DNA of 64,000 nt from Microscilla marina ATCC 23134. Lineage in GTDB: Bacteria; Bacteroidota; Bacteroidia; Cytophagales; Microscillaceae. A program made the translations under genes and the position numbers. The stretch spans positions 62,001 to 126,000 of the forward strand of contig NZ_AAWS01000001.1 in NCBI RefSeq assembly GCF_000169175.1, written 5' to 3'. Shown one piece after another: positions 44,418-54,475 of this stretch. Position 1 is the first letter of the stretch, and each line of letters starts with the position of its first letter. Below the pieces are notes generated by a model. It was given only the letters and a program-made list of their open reading frames with translations. It had not been told where the DNA came from and made no database searches.

Positions 44418-46220
44418 TTAATTCGGAGGAGCATTGATCTTTTTAGTGCCAGTGATTGTATTGGGCTTGCCCTGGTTGGGTATTTCTACCCTAAATATAG
44501 TGCCTTGTTGAACAGTAGACTCTACCGAAATGTGTCCGTTGAGTTTTTGTACGGCATTTTTTACAATATATAGCCCCAATCCCGAACCTTGTGAGCTTTC
44601 TGACCCCCGATAAAACATATCAAATATTTTGGGTAATTCTTGTGCTGGAATTCCCTCCCCATTGTCTTGAATCACAAGAACTGCTTTAAAATCATCTACA
44701 GTTACATCTACCGAAATGAGCGGTTGTTCTAAGTGGCGGGTAAACCGAAGGGAATTTGTCAATAATTCTCCCAAAATAATGTTGATGCGGCTCAAGTCGG
44801 CGTAGAATGCCGATTTTTGTTGAACTTTTAAGTCTACCTTAATCCGATCTGTATTTTTAAAATCAGTCAGGTTGTCCAAAAATGTTTGTAGCTTAGCCTT
44901 CCAGTGAATCGCCGTAAAAGTACTGTCTACCCGTTTGTTTTTGGTAAGCGCCAAAGCATTTTGTACTACTTCATCCAGGCTTTGGGTACTTTGCACAATC
45001 AAGTCTACACAGTGCATAATATGCCCCCGGTCTTGCTCTTGCTTGATCAAATGGGCAAGACCTAAAATAGAACGCAAAGGTGCCCTGAACTCGTGTGAGG
45101 CATGGTATACAAAATTATCTAACTCGTGATTTGCTTGCTTGAGTTCCATACTCCGTGCTTTTTGTGAGGTAATGTCCTGAATCACCCCTTCAAACTGTTG
45201 CTGTGGAGTGAGCCTACCTGATATAGAAAGCCATAAACTGTGTTGGTTTTGGAGGGTTACCTGTACCTCTTCTTGCCTAATAAAGCCTTGTTGTAGTAAC
45301 AGCTCCTTTATCCGGGATAAATCTTCCTGTGCATAATTAACTACCTCATTGTCTAGCTTTGTGCGGGGACTTAGTTGCATTATTTCCCAAAAACGCGGAT
45401 TAGCCTCAAGCATTTCACCTGAGTTAAAGTCAGCTCTTACAATGCCAATGACTGAGTTTTGGAACAATCCCTGGTATTTTTTGCGGCTTTTTTGTTCTTG
45501 CTGTTGCCGCCACTCTATTTGCTCTAGCATGTGATTAAACTGATCATATAATTTAGTGATCTCGTCGTTTCCTCTTTTTTGTCTTTGGGCGCGCAAGGTA
45601 TAATCTCCTTTTTCTGAAATTTGATCAATGATATTAATGAGTTCTTCTACCGGATTAGATACCACCCCCTGCAGCGACCTCGCCAATAGGTAGCATACCA
45701 CCAAAAGCAATACTAATACTCCACCAAGAATAAACATCTCTTGGTTTACCTTGCGTTGCAAATACCGGGTGCTCACTTTGAGGTATACCAGCCCCAGATA
45801 ATCACGGTTGTTGTACAATACAGGCTGGTGTACGTGCAAAAAGCCATCTTTGAATTGAGCACTGGGAATGAGTTGTTTGTGAAAAGCTGAAAAAGAGTGG
45901 GGATCGGTAGATTTTTGGCGATAAGTAGCGTAAATTTTCCCTCTACGATTGTAAATACAGGCTTGAGTGACTTCTGGAAAATCTTTAAACTTGGCCAGAA
46001 TATGACGCAAACCTTTGCGGTCGTCAATAGCAAGTGGGGTAGTACAAAAAGAGGCCGTTAATGAGGCATTGGCAATTACCTTGTCTTTGAGGTTGCCCTC
46101 AAACAAACTGATAGATTGCCAAAGAAATAGCCCAAAACCCACCCCCAGGGCAAATAAGGTTACAATCAGGCTAATAGATACTACTTTACGGCGTAAAGAT
46201 AAGTGATTAAAAAAATTCAT
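44418..46220 (-). CDS. Membrane sensor histidine kinase with HAMP and PAS
   Basis: A 600-residue kinase. The ATG at 46220 is used, as the upstream start at 46280 would be TTG. A membrane span at about 13-36, a periplasmic sensor of about 120 residues and a second span near 160-182 give a classical receptor topology. HAMP (about 185-235) and PAS (about 245-350) domains precede the H-box YHASHEFRAPLRSILG with His near 374. The ATPase has DNGEGIP and GSGLGLYIVK. The periplasmic part resembles single-Cache-like sensors (CHASE8 type), but this is tentative. No response regulator is adjacent. Confidence 0.9.
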   Translation of the reverse strand: MNFFNHLSLRRKVVSISLIVTLFALGVGFGLFLWQSISLFEGNLKDKVIANASLTASFCTTPLAIDDRKGLRHILAKFKDFPEVTQACIYNRRGKIYATYRQKSTDPHSFSAFHKQLIPSAQFKDGFLHVHQPVLYNNRDYLGLVYLKVSTRYLQRKVNQEMFILGGVLVLLLVVCYLLARSLQGVVSNPVEELINIIDQISEKGDYTLRAQRQKRGNDEITKLYDQFNHMLEQIEWRQQQEQKSRKKYQGLFQNSVIGIVRADFNSGEMLEANPRFWEIMQLSPRTKLDNEVVNYAQEDLSRIKELLLQQGFIRQEEVQVTLQNQHSLWLSISGRLTPQQQFEGVIQDITSQKARSMELKQANHELDNFVYHASHEFRAPLRSILGLAHLIKQEQDRGHIMHCVDLIVQSTQSLDEVVQNALALTKNKRVDSTFTAIHWKAKLQTFLDNLTDFKNTDRIKVDLKVQQKSAFYADLSRINIILGELLTNSLRFTRHLEQPLISVDVTVDDFKAVLVIQDNGEGIPAQELPKIFDMFYRGSESSQGSGLGLYIVKNAVQKLNGHISVESTVQQGTIFRVEIPNQGKPNTITGTKKINAPPN

Positions 46221-46647
46221 TGATGGCGCTAGGGAATTATCAAAAAAAGTAAACAACCTGTAATAAATAAAGCTTGCCAATAGCCCAAAACCATTGATTA
46301 GTTAAAACGGGGTTTGGTAACGTAGGTTATTTTTGTTGTATAACCAACAATACTCTGCAGTGATTTCAAGTGAAAGTATCAGCCAGTTAAACATTTAAAC
46401 TCTATTTATATGAGAAATACTCCGCAGTGATTTTAGTCAAAGTTGATGGCTGATTAACTTTGTTGAGCTCGCCAGAGGCTCGGCTATCAGTCTATTATAA
46501 ATTTAAAAACTATTTAATTGCATGTTTAGGCATACGCCCCAACGTCCTTTTAAAAATAAAGCGAGTGCCTCGCTGATTTTTTTTACTGACATTTTGTCAT
46601 TTTATCCCCAAAGTTTTTACTTTTGTATGCTAAAATACAGAAAATAA
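46221..46647. other. Divergent intergenic region
   Basis: Contains an imperfect direct repeat (AATACTCYGCAGTGATTT at 46349-46366 and 46416-46433), a TTGTTG/CAACAA hairpin near 46333-46350, and the miaB promoter. Confidence 0.6.
46592..46625 (+). promoter_or_regulatory. Promoter for miaB
   Basis: TTTTG (46592-46596) is followed after 21 bases by TACTTTTG (46618-46625), a full match to the Bacteroidota -33/-7 consensus. The ATG is 22 bases further on. Confidence 0.65.
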
Positions 46648-48129
46648 ATGCGAAAGATAATAAAAGACATAGCAATACTCAAACCAGATGATAAGGAAGC
46701 CAACGAGCAGGTTAAAATTAGTGAAGAAAACAACACAGGCAAAACCCGCAAGTTGTATATTGAGAGTTATGGTTGTCAGATGAACTTCTCAGACAGCGAG
46801 ATTGTAGCCTCTATTATGTCTGAACATGGGTTTGATACCACTTCGGAAGTAGACAATGCTGACGTGGTGTTGCTCAATACGTGTGCGATCAGAGACAACG
46901 CCGAACAGAGAGTACGTAACAGGTTGCGAAACCTAAATCATATAAAAAATAAAAAGCCAGGAATGGTAGTAGGCGTTTTGGGCTGTATGGCAGAGCGCCT
47001 AAAGAAACGTTTGCTCGAAGAAGAACAGATGGTAGACATTGTGGCTGGCCCCGATTCATACCGTGACCTGCCCCAGTTGGTGTTGCAGGCAGACGAGGGG
47101 CAAGAGGCAGTCAATGTGTTTTTGTCAAGAGACGAAACCTATGCCGATATTGCTCCAGTACGTCTCAACTCAAACGGTGTAACTGCCTTCATATCTATTA
47201 TGCGTGGTTGTGACAATATGTGTTCGTTTTGTGTGGTACCGTTTACCCGTGGACGTGAGCGCAGTCGTGACCCCTATTCTGTAGTCAAAGAAGCTCAAGA
47301 TTTGTTTGATAAGGGCTACCGGGAGGTAACTTTGCTGGGGCAAAATGTAGACTCTTATTTGTGGAGCTCAAACCCTGACGTGATTTCATTGTTGGGCGAA
47401 AAAAAGGCGGTAAAAAAAGGGGCAGACCTTACTGGAGTAGACATTGTAGATTTTGCCGGGCTGTTAGAAAAGGTAGCATTGGTAAGCCCCGACCTACGTA
47501 TCCGTTTCTCTACTTCTCATCCCAAAGATATTACCGAAGATGTGCTGCATACAATGGCTAAGTATGAAAATATATGCAAGTACATTCACCTGCCTGTACA
47601 AAGTGGGAATAGTCGGGTACTTGATGCCATGAACCGAGGCTATACTCGTGAGCGTTACCTGGAAATTGTAGCCTCTATCCGTCGTATTTTGGGCGAAGAA
47701 TGTGGTATCTCAAGCGATATGATTGCAGGTTTCTGTACCGAAACTGATGAAGAACATCAAGATACGCTTACTTTAATGAAAGAGGTAAAATACGATTTCT
47801 CTTATATGTTCTACTACTCAGAGCGCCCTAACACAACCGCAGCCAAAAAAATGGAAGACGATGTGCCATTGGAGGTCAAGAAAAAACGTTTGCAAGAAAT
47901 TATTGCCTTGCAGCAAGAGCTTTCGCTTAAGCGCAATCAACAAGACATAGGCAAGGTACACAAAGTATTGGTAGAGGGTTTTTCTAAGCGTTCAGATGAC
48001 TACCTCAAAGGGCGAAACACTGCTAATAAGATGGTGATCTTTCCTAAGAAACATTACAAAAAAGGCGATTATGTAAATGTAATGGTGAAGGAATGCTCAG
48101 CGGCAACCCTTATTGGTGACCCGGTATAG
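46648..48129 (+). CDS. miaB: tRNA-2-methylthio-N6-dimethylallyladenosine synthase
   Basis: Radical-SAM methylthiotransferase acting on N6-isopentenyl-adenosine at position 37 of tRNAs, 493 residues. The N-terminal UPF0004 domain has three cluster cysteines: Cys-43 in ESYGCQMN, Cys-79 in LLNTCAIR and Cys-113 in VLGCMAER. The radical-SAM CxxxCxxC is at 188, 192 and 195 in [19 protein letters not shown] domain closes the chain. The [10 protein letters not shown] segment and FTRGRERSR separate MiaB from RimO and MtaB. A charged extension of about 30 residues precedes the first domain, as often seen in Bacteroidota. Confidence 0.96.
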   Translation: MRKIIKDIAILKPDDKEANEQVKISEENNTGKTRKLYIESYGCQMNFSDSEIVASIMSEHGFDTTSEVDNADVVLLNTCAIRDNAEQRVRNRLRNLNHIKNKKPGMVVGVLGCMAERLKKRLLEEEQMVDIVAGPDSYRDLPQLVLQADEGQEAVNVFLSRDETYADIAPVRLNSNGVTAFISIMRGCDNMCSFCVVPFTRGRERSRDPYSVVKEAQDLFDKGYREVTLLGQNVDSYLWSSNPDVISLLGEKKAVKKGADLTGVDIVDFAGLLEKVALVSPDLRIRFSTSHPKDITEDVLHTMAKYENICKYIHLPVQSGNSRVLDAMNRGYTRERYLEIVASIRRILGEECGISSDMIAGFCTETDEEHQDTLTLMKEVKYDFSYMFYYSERPNTTAAKKMEDDVPLEVKKKRLQEIIALQQELSLKRNQQDIGKVHKVLVEGFSKRSDDYLKGRNTANKMVIFPKKHYKKGDYVNVMVKECSAATLIGDPV

Positions 48130-48505
48130 CGAGCATATAAAAAAGCAACAAGCAATCAATAACATAGCAGGTTGCTTGTTGTTGGTTTTGATTGGTAATA
48201 CTGGTTGGTCTTCCACCATGTATGATGAATAAGTCATTGATTTTTAAGTCTATACAACCTACAGGCATTAGTTTTAGCATTTCTAATGTTTACTCAAACA
48301 CCCATAAGGGTTAGAACCTTGATCAACCGATTTATTTTTTTATTTAACTTTTCACCTGCTTGTTATCAGAAAGGCAGTCATCACACATTAAAGAAAACAA
48401 CCATAATGCTTAGTAACTAGGTGTGTGAAGGATTCAGTGAGTTTTTAAACAACCTGGTAAACCTGGTAGCTAACACCTAATATTGCACCTTAAAAAAACA
48501 AAAGA
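48130..48505. other. Intergenic region after miaB
   Basis: Contains the hairpin at 48146-48181. The rest is AT-rich and lacks a clear promoter for the sigma-54 activator gene. Confidence 0.4.
48146..48181 (+). terminator. Hairpin after miaB
   Basis: CAACAAGCAA (48146-48155) pairs with TTGCTTGTTG (48172-48181). The downstream tract has T but is interrupted by G, so termination is likely rather than certain. Confidence 0.6.
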
Positions 48506-49810
48506 TTGAGACAAGACGAAATTCAAAGTATAAAGCAACGGTTTGGAATCATTGGTAACTCTGCTAAACTCAATTATGCTATTCATGTGGCAGCACAAGT
48601 AGCCCCCACGGAAATGAATGTGCTGATTATGGGTGAAAGTGGTACAGGTAAAGAATCATTTTCAAAAATTATTCATAGCCTTAGCCCCCGCAAACATGGG
48701 CAGTTTATCGCCATTAACTGTGGCGCCATTCCAGAAGGAACTATTGATTCTGAGTTGTTTGGACACGAAAAAGGTGCTTTTACCGATGCCAGAGAAGCTC
48801 GCAAAGGTTTTTTTGAAGTAACTGATGGCGGAACCATTTTTTTAGACGAAATAGGTGAAATGCCCCTGGGTACTCAGTCGCGTTTATTAAGGGTGCTCGA
48901 AAACGGAGAGTTTATAAGGGTAGGCTCCAACAAAGTACAAAAAACAAGTGTACGTGTGGTAGCCGCCACCAATGTAGACTTACTAAAAGCTGTGGAACAA
49001 AAAAAATTCAGAGAAGATCTCTATTTTCGTTTGAGTACAGTACCCATTAGTGTACCCGCTTTGCGCGAAAGAGACAGCGACATATTGTTGTTGTTTCGAA
49101 AGTTTGCCAGCGATTTTGCCGAAGAGTACCGGGTAAAACCTATCAAGTTATCGGAAGATGCCAGCCAAGCCTTGGGTAAATACCGTTTTCCGGGCAATAT
49201 ACGTCAACTCAAAAACCTCACTCAGCAAATGTCGTTGCTGGAAATGGAACAAGAGATTAATGTAGAAACCCTTGCCAAATATATCCCTGCTGAAAGTACC
49301 AGTGGCCCTCCGGCGTTGTTGGGCAATAGAGGAGGACAAGATGATTTCTCAGAAAGAGATTTACTCTACAAAATATTATTTGACATGCGTAAAGATGTCA
49401 CCGAGTTGAAAAAGCTAGTGTTTGAACTTTTGAACTCAGGCAATTACGGAAGTGTCATTAGTGACCATAAAGACTTGTTTAACGGGATTAACGACGAAAA
49501 CCCCGCTGAGGCTATATTTGGGCAAGATCGGTTGTTACCCTCAGATACTTCTGTGGTAGACAGTAGCAGTTTTCAGGATAATAGCGTGATAGAGATAGCA
49601 GATCATCTTGATGACCTGGAAGACACGCAAGATATTCAACATGAAGAAGAAAACGATTCTCTATCGCTTGAGGAGCAAGAGAAGGAGTTGATTATCAAAG
49701 CCCTGAAAAAAAACAAGAACAAGCGTAAGTATGCTGCCCGTGACCTGGGCATTTCAGAAAGAACGCTCTACCGAAAAATTAAACAGTATGAAATTGAGAA
49801 ACAGAAGTAA
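48506..49810 (+). CDS. Sigma-54-dependent AAA+ transcriptional activator
   Basis: A 434-residue enhancer-binding protein without an N-terminal receiver. It appears to start at TTG: an in-frame TAA lies at 48491-48493 and the first ATG is well inside the conserved domain. Walker A is GESGTGKE and Walker B is GGTIFLDEIGEMP. The sigma-54 contact loop reads GAFTDA instead of the usual GAFTGA. After the AAA+ domain (about 10-245) comes a long acidic linker and a Fis-type helix-turn-helix at the C-terminus (ARDLGISERTLYRKIKQYE). The lptE gene overlaps its end by 23 bases, so the two are translationally linked. Confidence 0.92.
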   Translation: MRQDEIQSIKQRFGIIGNSAKLNYAIHVAAQVAPTEMNVLIMGESGTGKESFSKIIHSLSPRKHGQFIAINCGAIPEGTIDSELFGHEKGAFTDAREARKGFFEVTDGGTIFLDEIGEMPLGTQSRLLRVLENGEFIRVGSNKVQKTSVRVVAATNVDLLKAVEQKKFREDLYFRLSTVPISVPALRERDSDILLLFRKFASDFAEEYRVKPIKLSEDASQALGKYRFPGNIRQLKNLTQQMSLLEMEQEINVETLAKYIPAESTSGPPALLGNRGGQDDFSERDLLYKILFDMRKDVTELKKLVFELLNSGNYGSVISDHKDLFNGINDENPAEAIFGQDRLLPSDTSVVDSSSFQDNSVIEIADHLDDLEDTQDIQHEEENDSLSLEEQEKELIIKALKKNKNKRKYAARDLGISERTLYRKIKQYEIEKQK

Positions 49811-50345
49811 ACGCCCTTTGACTTTGAAAAGCCTCCGGCATTGTTTCAGCATTTGCATTTTGGCAATTATGGTCAGTACTAGCTTACTCAGTGGTTGTTC
49901 GTTTAAGTATAGTTTTAGCGGAGCTAGTATTCCGCCTGAAGTGAAAACTCTTTTTATAGCCAACTTTCAGAACGATGCACTGGGGCCAGCCAACCTGGGG
50001 CAAGATTTTACCGATAGGTTGAAAGAATATTACCAACAAAACTCCTCGCTTGATATTGTAGATAGAAACGGAGACTGGAGCATTTCGGGCAGCGTAACTA
50101 ATTACTCAGTAGCACCTATTGCCCTTACTGCACAATCGGCGGCAGCCAGCAACCGTTTAACCATTGCGATAAACGTAGTGTTTGAAAGCAAAAAAGATGA
50201 AACCAAGAATTTTACTCAAAGTTTCTCACAGTTTGCCGATTTTCCTCAGAACCAAACCTTGTCACAGGTAGAAACTGAGAAAATAAATGAAATTTTTGAA
50301 AAATTACTTCTTGACATATTCAACCGTACAGCAGCCAATTGGTAA
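49788..50345 (+). CDS. lptE: LptE-family LPS-assembly lipoprotein
   Basis: A 185-residue protein starting at ATG 49788, inside the end of the activator gene. A basic N-terminus and hydrophobic stretch end in an LSGC lipobox (Cys about 37). The body begins YSFSGASIPPEVKTLFIANFQN, typical of LptE in Bacteroidota, followed by LGQDFTDRLKEYY and alternating strands. LptE helps LptD insert lipopolysaccharide into the outer membrane. In Bacteroidota this gene commonly sits between a sigma-54 activator and a TPR gene, as here. Confidence 0.85.
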   Translation: MKLRNRSKRPLTLKSLRHCFSICILAIMVSTSLLSGCSFKYSFSGASIPPEVKTLFIANFQNDALGPANLGQDFTDRLKEYYQQNSSLDIVDRNGDWSISGSVTNYSVAPIALTAQSAAASNRLTIAINVVFESKKDETKNFTQSFSQFADFPQNQTLSQVETEKINEIFEKLLLDIFNRTAANW

Positions 50346-50488
50346 GCATAGCTTACTCAGTTACAGGTTATTGACAGGTATAAAGTGTCAGGGTTTTGTT
50401 TTTTTCTCATAAAATTTTGTAGATTGAGAACCAACCCGGCGGTAGGGTATACCCAATCAAAAAAATAACATCAAAAGAAGGCGGATTT

Positions 50489-53400
50489 ATGAACAAAACG
50501 GCATTATTAGATATAATAGAAAATCCTGCTAAAATAAGCAAAAACACCCTCAATGAGTTAGAGGACATAGCAGAACGTTTTCCTTATTTTCAGGCAGTAC
50601 ATGTATTGCTGGCAAAAGGTGCACACGAAAAAGATGCCGTGCTTGCCCCCGGTAAAATACGCCGGGCTGCTATCTATGCCTACAATCGTAGTCTGTTGCG
50701 AGAGTTATTGAACCATGACTATGGCAACACACCCGAAATCACGCCTGACACAGACACTTCTGAAAGTGACACAACTTCTTTTTTTGATACTATTAATAAT
50801 GAGGATGAACCTACCCACCAGACAAGCCGCCTGTCTGACAATGCCTTGGTGATAGATCCTTCGGAAGAACTTGACGAAGATAACGCTTTTGATCTGTACA
50901 GAGAAGGAAAGGTAGATGAAGCCAAAAACTACTTTCATAAACTCATTGTTCGTTATCCAGACAAAAGAGAGTATTACCAAAACCAAGCAAATATATTGAT
51001 GGATGGCGACTACCAGTTTGATGAAGCCTTACTTGATCAAAAAGTAGATGACAATACTGAAAATGAACTAACAACTACTGAAGAGTTTGACAAAGTGGAA
51101 GAAGAAGCTCCAGTGAAGGCAGAGCGAACAGAGGAGTTGAACAATGAGATAGACCTGAGTGATAGAGTAGTAATAGATTTGGCAGAAGAGTGGGACGAAA
51201 GCGTGGCTTTTGAGTTGTACAACAATGGTAAGGTAGACGAGGCAAAAGTATATTTTGATAAACTAATTATTATTTATCCTGATAAACAAGAATATTATAC
51301 TGCACAGGCAAACATATTGATGGATGGTAACTACCAGTTTGACGAAAGCCTGGCAGATAAAGTTTATTTAAAGCCTGCCGAAACCACTGAAGATAGTCAG
51401 GGTGAATCCGCAGATGAGTTTACCCAGGAGAAGGCTATACTGCCAGAAGATGTACCTGTACCAAATGCGGCCGACTTAGGGCACCCCGAATATGTGGATA
51501 CCTTCGATTTACTGCGAGATGTGGAGCCTGCGGTTAAAGCACAACTTAAGGTGTCTGAGGACGAATTGACTGAAGATTTAGCCATTGAATATTTTGCCAA
51601 TGGCGAACGCGACCTTGCCGCAGAAGTTTATCAAAAACTGATGCAAAAATACCCTACCCGGAAAGAGTATTTTCAAACCCAGTTTGAGCTATTGACCGAA
51701 CGCCCCGAATTATTTGGAATAGGAGTAGAGAGCGACGAAATAGCCACTGACGAAAGTAGTCATAATGACCAAAAAAACGAAGAAAACAAGGAGGTGGAGG
51801 CATCGAAACCTATCCACAACGGTAAAGAAATAAGTAGATTGTCGGAGCACACTATAGAAGTGAATTTACCCGATGACTATATTTTGTTCAACCCCCTGCT
51901 TTTATCAGACCCTTTTGAATGGGTGAGGAACGAAAATCTGACTATAGATGCTTTTGACATAGTAAGAGACTCTTTAGAGTTTGATATAACCCCTCAGATA
52001 AAACACCAGGATGTGCAAGAACCTTTGCCTTTGGTTGCTCCTTTAGAAGCAGATGATGAAGACGAAGAAGAGGAGCAAGCCTTGCATGAAGAGGATGCAG
52101 TATCAGGTATTCCTACTGAAAACGACATTACTGTAGAAGAAGGTGTTGATTTATTTGATGATTTACGTGATTGGGAATCTGCGGCCTTGGCTGGTGCTCC
52201 ACATACTGAAGGTGACGACTATGACCTGGATTTATTTGAATTAGTAAGACATTGGGAGGCGGAGCAACTTGCTGGCAAAGTAGTGCATGATGCGCAAGTA
52301 GCAGACGGTTTTGACGCTTTTGAAGCGGTACGCGGTTGGGAGACTGAACAGCTCGAGGGCAAAGTAGTGCACGATGCGCAAGTAGCAGACGGTTTTGACG
52401 CTTTTGAAGCGGTACGCGGTTGGGAGACTGAACAGCTCGAGGGCAAAGTAGTGCACGATGCGCAAGTAGCAGACGGTTTTGACGCTTTTGAAGCGGTACG
52501 CGGTTGGGAGACCAAACAGCTCGAAGGCAAAGTAGTGCATGACGCGCAAGTGGAAGACGGTTTTGATGCCTTTGAATCGGTACGTGGTTGGGAGACCGAA
52601 CAGATCGAGGGCAAGGTAGTGCACGATGCGCAAGTAGAAGACGGTTTTGATGCCTTTGAATCGGTACGTGGTTGGGAGACCGAACAGATCGAGGGCAAGG
52701 TAGTGCACGATGCGCAAGTAGAAGACGGTTTTGATGCCTTTGAATCGGTACGTGGTTGGGAGACCGAACAGATCGAGGGCAAGGTAGTGCACGATGCGCA
52801 AGTAGAAGACGGTTTTGATGCTTTTGAATCGGTGCGTGGTTGGGAGACCGAACAGATCGAGGGCAAGGTAGTGCACGATACGCAAGTAGAAGACGGTTTT
52901 GATGCCTTTGAATCGGTACGTGGTTGGGAGACCGAACAGATCGAGGGCAAGGTAGTGCACGATGCGCAAGTAGAAGACGGTTTTGATGCTTTTGAATCGG
53001 TACGTGGTTGGGAGACCGAACAGATCGAAGGCAAGGTAGTGCATGATACTCAAGTAGAAGATGGTTTTGACGCTTTTGAATCCGTGCGCGGTTGGGAGAC
53101 CGAACAGATCGAAGGTAAAGTAGTGCACGACGAGCAAGTAGCGGATGGTTTTGATGCTTTTGAAGCGGTGCGTGGTTGGGAGATTGAACAAATTGAGGGC
53201 AAGGTAGTGCATGATACTCAAGTAGAAGATGGTTTTGATGCTTTTGAAGCGGTGCGCGGTTGGGAGACCGAACAGATCGAGGGTAAAGTAGTGCACGATG
53301 AGCAAGTGGAAGACGGTTTTGATGCTTTTGAAGCGGTGCGTGGTTGGGAGATTGAACAAATTGAGGGCAAGGTAGTGCACGATGAGCAAGTAGCGGATGG

Positions 53401-54373
53401 TTTTGATGCTTTTGAAGCGGTGCGTGGTTGGGAGACTGAAGCATTGGCAACCGCCCAAACACAAGAACCGATTGTAGAAGATGAAACAACGCTGTTGGAT
53501 GTAGAGGAGGAAGAAGAGCCGCCAGTAATGCCCATAGAAGAGGATGAACATCTGAACGAAGGTTTGGCTATGGACCTGTTCAATGAGGGACATACCAAAC
53601 AAGCAGTGGAAATGTATCAACAACTCATTGAAAAGCATCCAGAGAAGGCTGATTATTATCGGGGACAGTTAGAAATTATTTCTGAAGATGTTAGTGATGA
53701 TTTTAGTACCGAAACCCCTTTGCCCGATGACATAGATGCTACTGGTTCATTGGCTGACACCAAGCCTTTTGAAGAGCCTGTGAAAGAAGTGCCCAAAACT
53801 GATGAAACGGTCAAAACCCAAAAAGAAGAAGTAACAGAAGACAAAAATACTGAAGCTGATGTGCCTTCTTTTTTTGACCAAATAGATATTATTGATCAAG
53901 AAACCACTACCGAAATTTCAAAAGTTGCCTCTGACGAAATTGTCAGTCAAAATGAAAAACAGCCAAACCACTCTCATACAGGAGAGGATACAACTGAGGC
54001 TGTTGATGATGACGTGAGTGAAAGCACCGCTATTTTTCTTTTTAATCAAGGTAGAAACGAAGAAGCCATTGCTATTTACCAGGAGTTGATGAAAAGACAG
54101 CCCAATCGTAAAGATTACTTTGTTGCACAAATCAGTATTTTGCAAAATGAACCTTTTGTTAAAGAAGAGCAGATGGTAGCAGAGACAACCCATACATCAC
54201 AGGATGAAACAATGCCTGGCAACGATGTTGACTTTGTCAATGAAAGTACCGCCCTGATGCTGTTTAACCAAGGTAAACTGGAGGAAGCAATTAAAGTATT
54301 TGAGCAATTAAAAGAGCGTCATCCAGAAAAAGCCGCTCACTTTGCTTCTCAGATTGCCATTTTGAAGAGTTAA
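50489..54373 (+). CDS. Giant acidic TPR protein with 14 tandem 28-residue repeats
   Basis: A 1294-residue acidic cytoplasmic protein. The N-terminal 80 residues (LNELEDIAERFPYFQAVHVL, LAPGKIRRAAIYA) are a domain conserved in Bacteroidota proteins encoded after lptE. Six TPR-like units follow the pattern LFNQGKxEEAIxxYxxLxxxxPxKxxYxxxQ, three before and three after a central block. That block (about residues 598-989) is 14 copies of a 28-residue unit with core DGFDAFEAVRGWETEQ. Degenerate relatives such as DLFDDLRDWESAAL and DAFDIVRDSLEF precede it. No signal peptide or enzyme motif is seen. A scaffold role is inferred. Long open frames on the other strand across the block are repeat artefacts. 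Confidence 0.88.
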   Translation: MNKTALLDIIENPAKISKNTLNELEDIAERFPYFQAVHVLLAKGAHEKDAVLAPGKIRRAAIYAYNRSLLRELLNHDYGNTPEITPDTDTSESDTTSFFDTINNEDEPTHQTSRLSDNALVIDPSEELDEDNAFDLYREGKVDEAKNYFHKLIVRYPDKREYYQNQANILMDGDYQFDEALLDQKVDDNTENELTTTEEFDKVEEEAPVKAERTEELNNEIDLSDRVVIDLAEEWDESVAFELYNNGKVDEAKVYFDKLIIIYPDKQEYYTAQANILMDGNYQFDESLADKVYLKPAETTEDSQGESADEFTQEKAILPEDVPVPNAADLGHPEYVDTFDLLRDVEPAVKAQLKVSEDELTEDLAIEYFANGERDLAAEVYQKLMQKYPTRKEYFQTQFELLTERPELFGIGVESDEIATDESSHNDQKNEENKEVEASKPIHNGKEISRLSEHTIEVNLPDDYILFNPLLLSDPFEWVRNENLTIDAFDIVRDSLEFDITPQIKHQDVQEPLPLVAPLEADDEDEEEEQALHEEDAVSGIPTENDITVEEGVDLFDDLRDWESAALAGAPHTEGDDYDLDLFELVRHWEAEQLAGKVVHDAQVADGFDAFEAVRGWETEQLEGKVVHDAQVADGFDAFEAVRGWETEQLEGKVVHDAQVADGFDAFEAVRGWETKQLEGKVVHDAQVEDGFDAFESVRGWETEQIEGKVVHDAQVEDGFDAFESVRGWETEQIEGKVVHDAQVEDGFDAFESVRGWETEQIEGKVVHDAQVEDGFDAFESVRGWETEQIEGKVVHDTQVEDGFDAFESVRGWETEQIEGKVVHDAQVEDGFDAFESVRGWETEQIEGKVVHDTQVEDGFDAFESVRGWETEQIEGKVVHDEQVADGFDAFEAVRGWEIEQIEGKVVHDTQVEDGFDAFEAVRGWETEQIEGKVVHDEQVEDGFDAFEAVRGWEIEQIEGKVVHDEQVADGFDAFEAVRGWETEALATAQTQEPIVEDETTLLDVEEEEEPPVMPIEEDEHLNEGLAMDLFNEGHTKQAVEMYQQLIEKHPEKADYYRGQLEIISEDVSDDFSTETPLPDDIDATGSLADTKPFEEPVKEVPKTDETVKTQKEEVTEDKNTEADVPSFFDQIDIIDQETTTEISKVASDEIVSQNEKQPNHSHTGEDTTEAVDDDVSESTAIFLFNQGRNEEAIAIYQELMKRQPNRKDYFVAQISILQNEPFVKEEQMVAETTHTSQDETMPGNDVDFVNESTALMLFNQGKLEEAIKVFEQLKERHPEKAAHFASQIAILKS
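52280..53455 (+). repeat. Fourteen tandem 84-base coding repeats
   Basis: Units begin at 52280 and every 84 bases to 53372. Copies 1-3 carry ADG ... EAVRGW ... QLEG, copies 4-10 carry EDG ... ESVRGW ... QIEG, and copies 11-14 mix both types. Units within a block differ by only a few bases, so expansion was recent. Confidence 0.95.
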
Positions 54374-54475
54374 TATGGTTGACTGCCAGGATGTTTCGGG
54401 AGTTTTGAATTGCCCCGGAAATATTCAATTTAAAGTGTACTCAGCGACAGTGAATGAAACCCAAAAAACTTATCC

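Noticed and set aside
52280-53455. CRISPR array
   Set aside because: Repeats are contiguous 84-base coding units without spacers, inside a long reading frame.
52128-53638. Three long minus-strand open frames (453, 271 and 465 codons) across the repeat block
   Set aside because: They are shadows of the 84-base repeat, whose period is a multiple of three; translations are low-complexity repeats with no recognisable domain.
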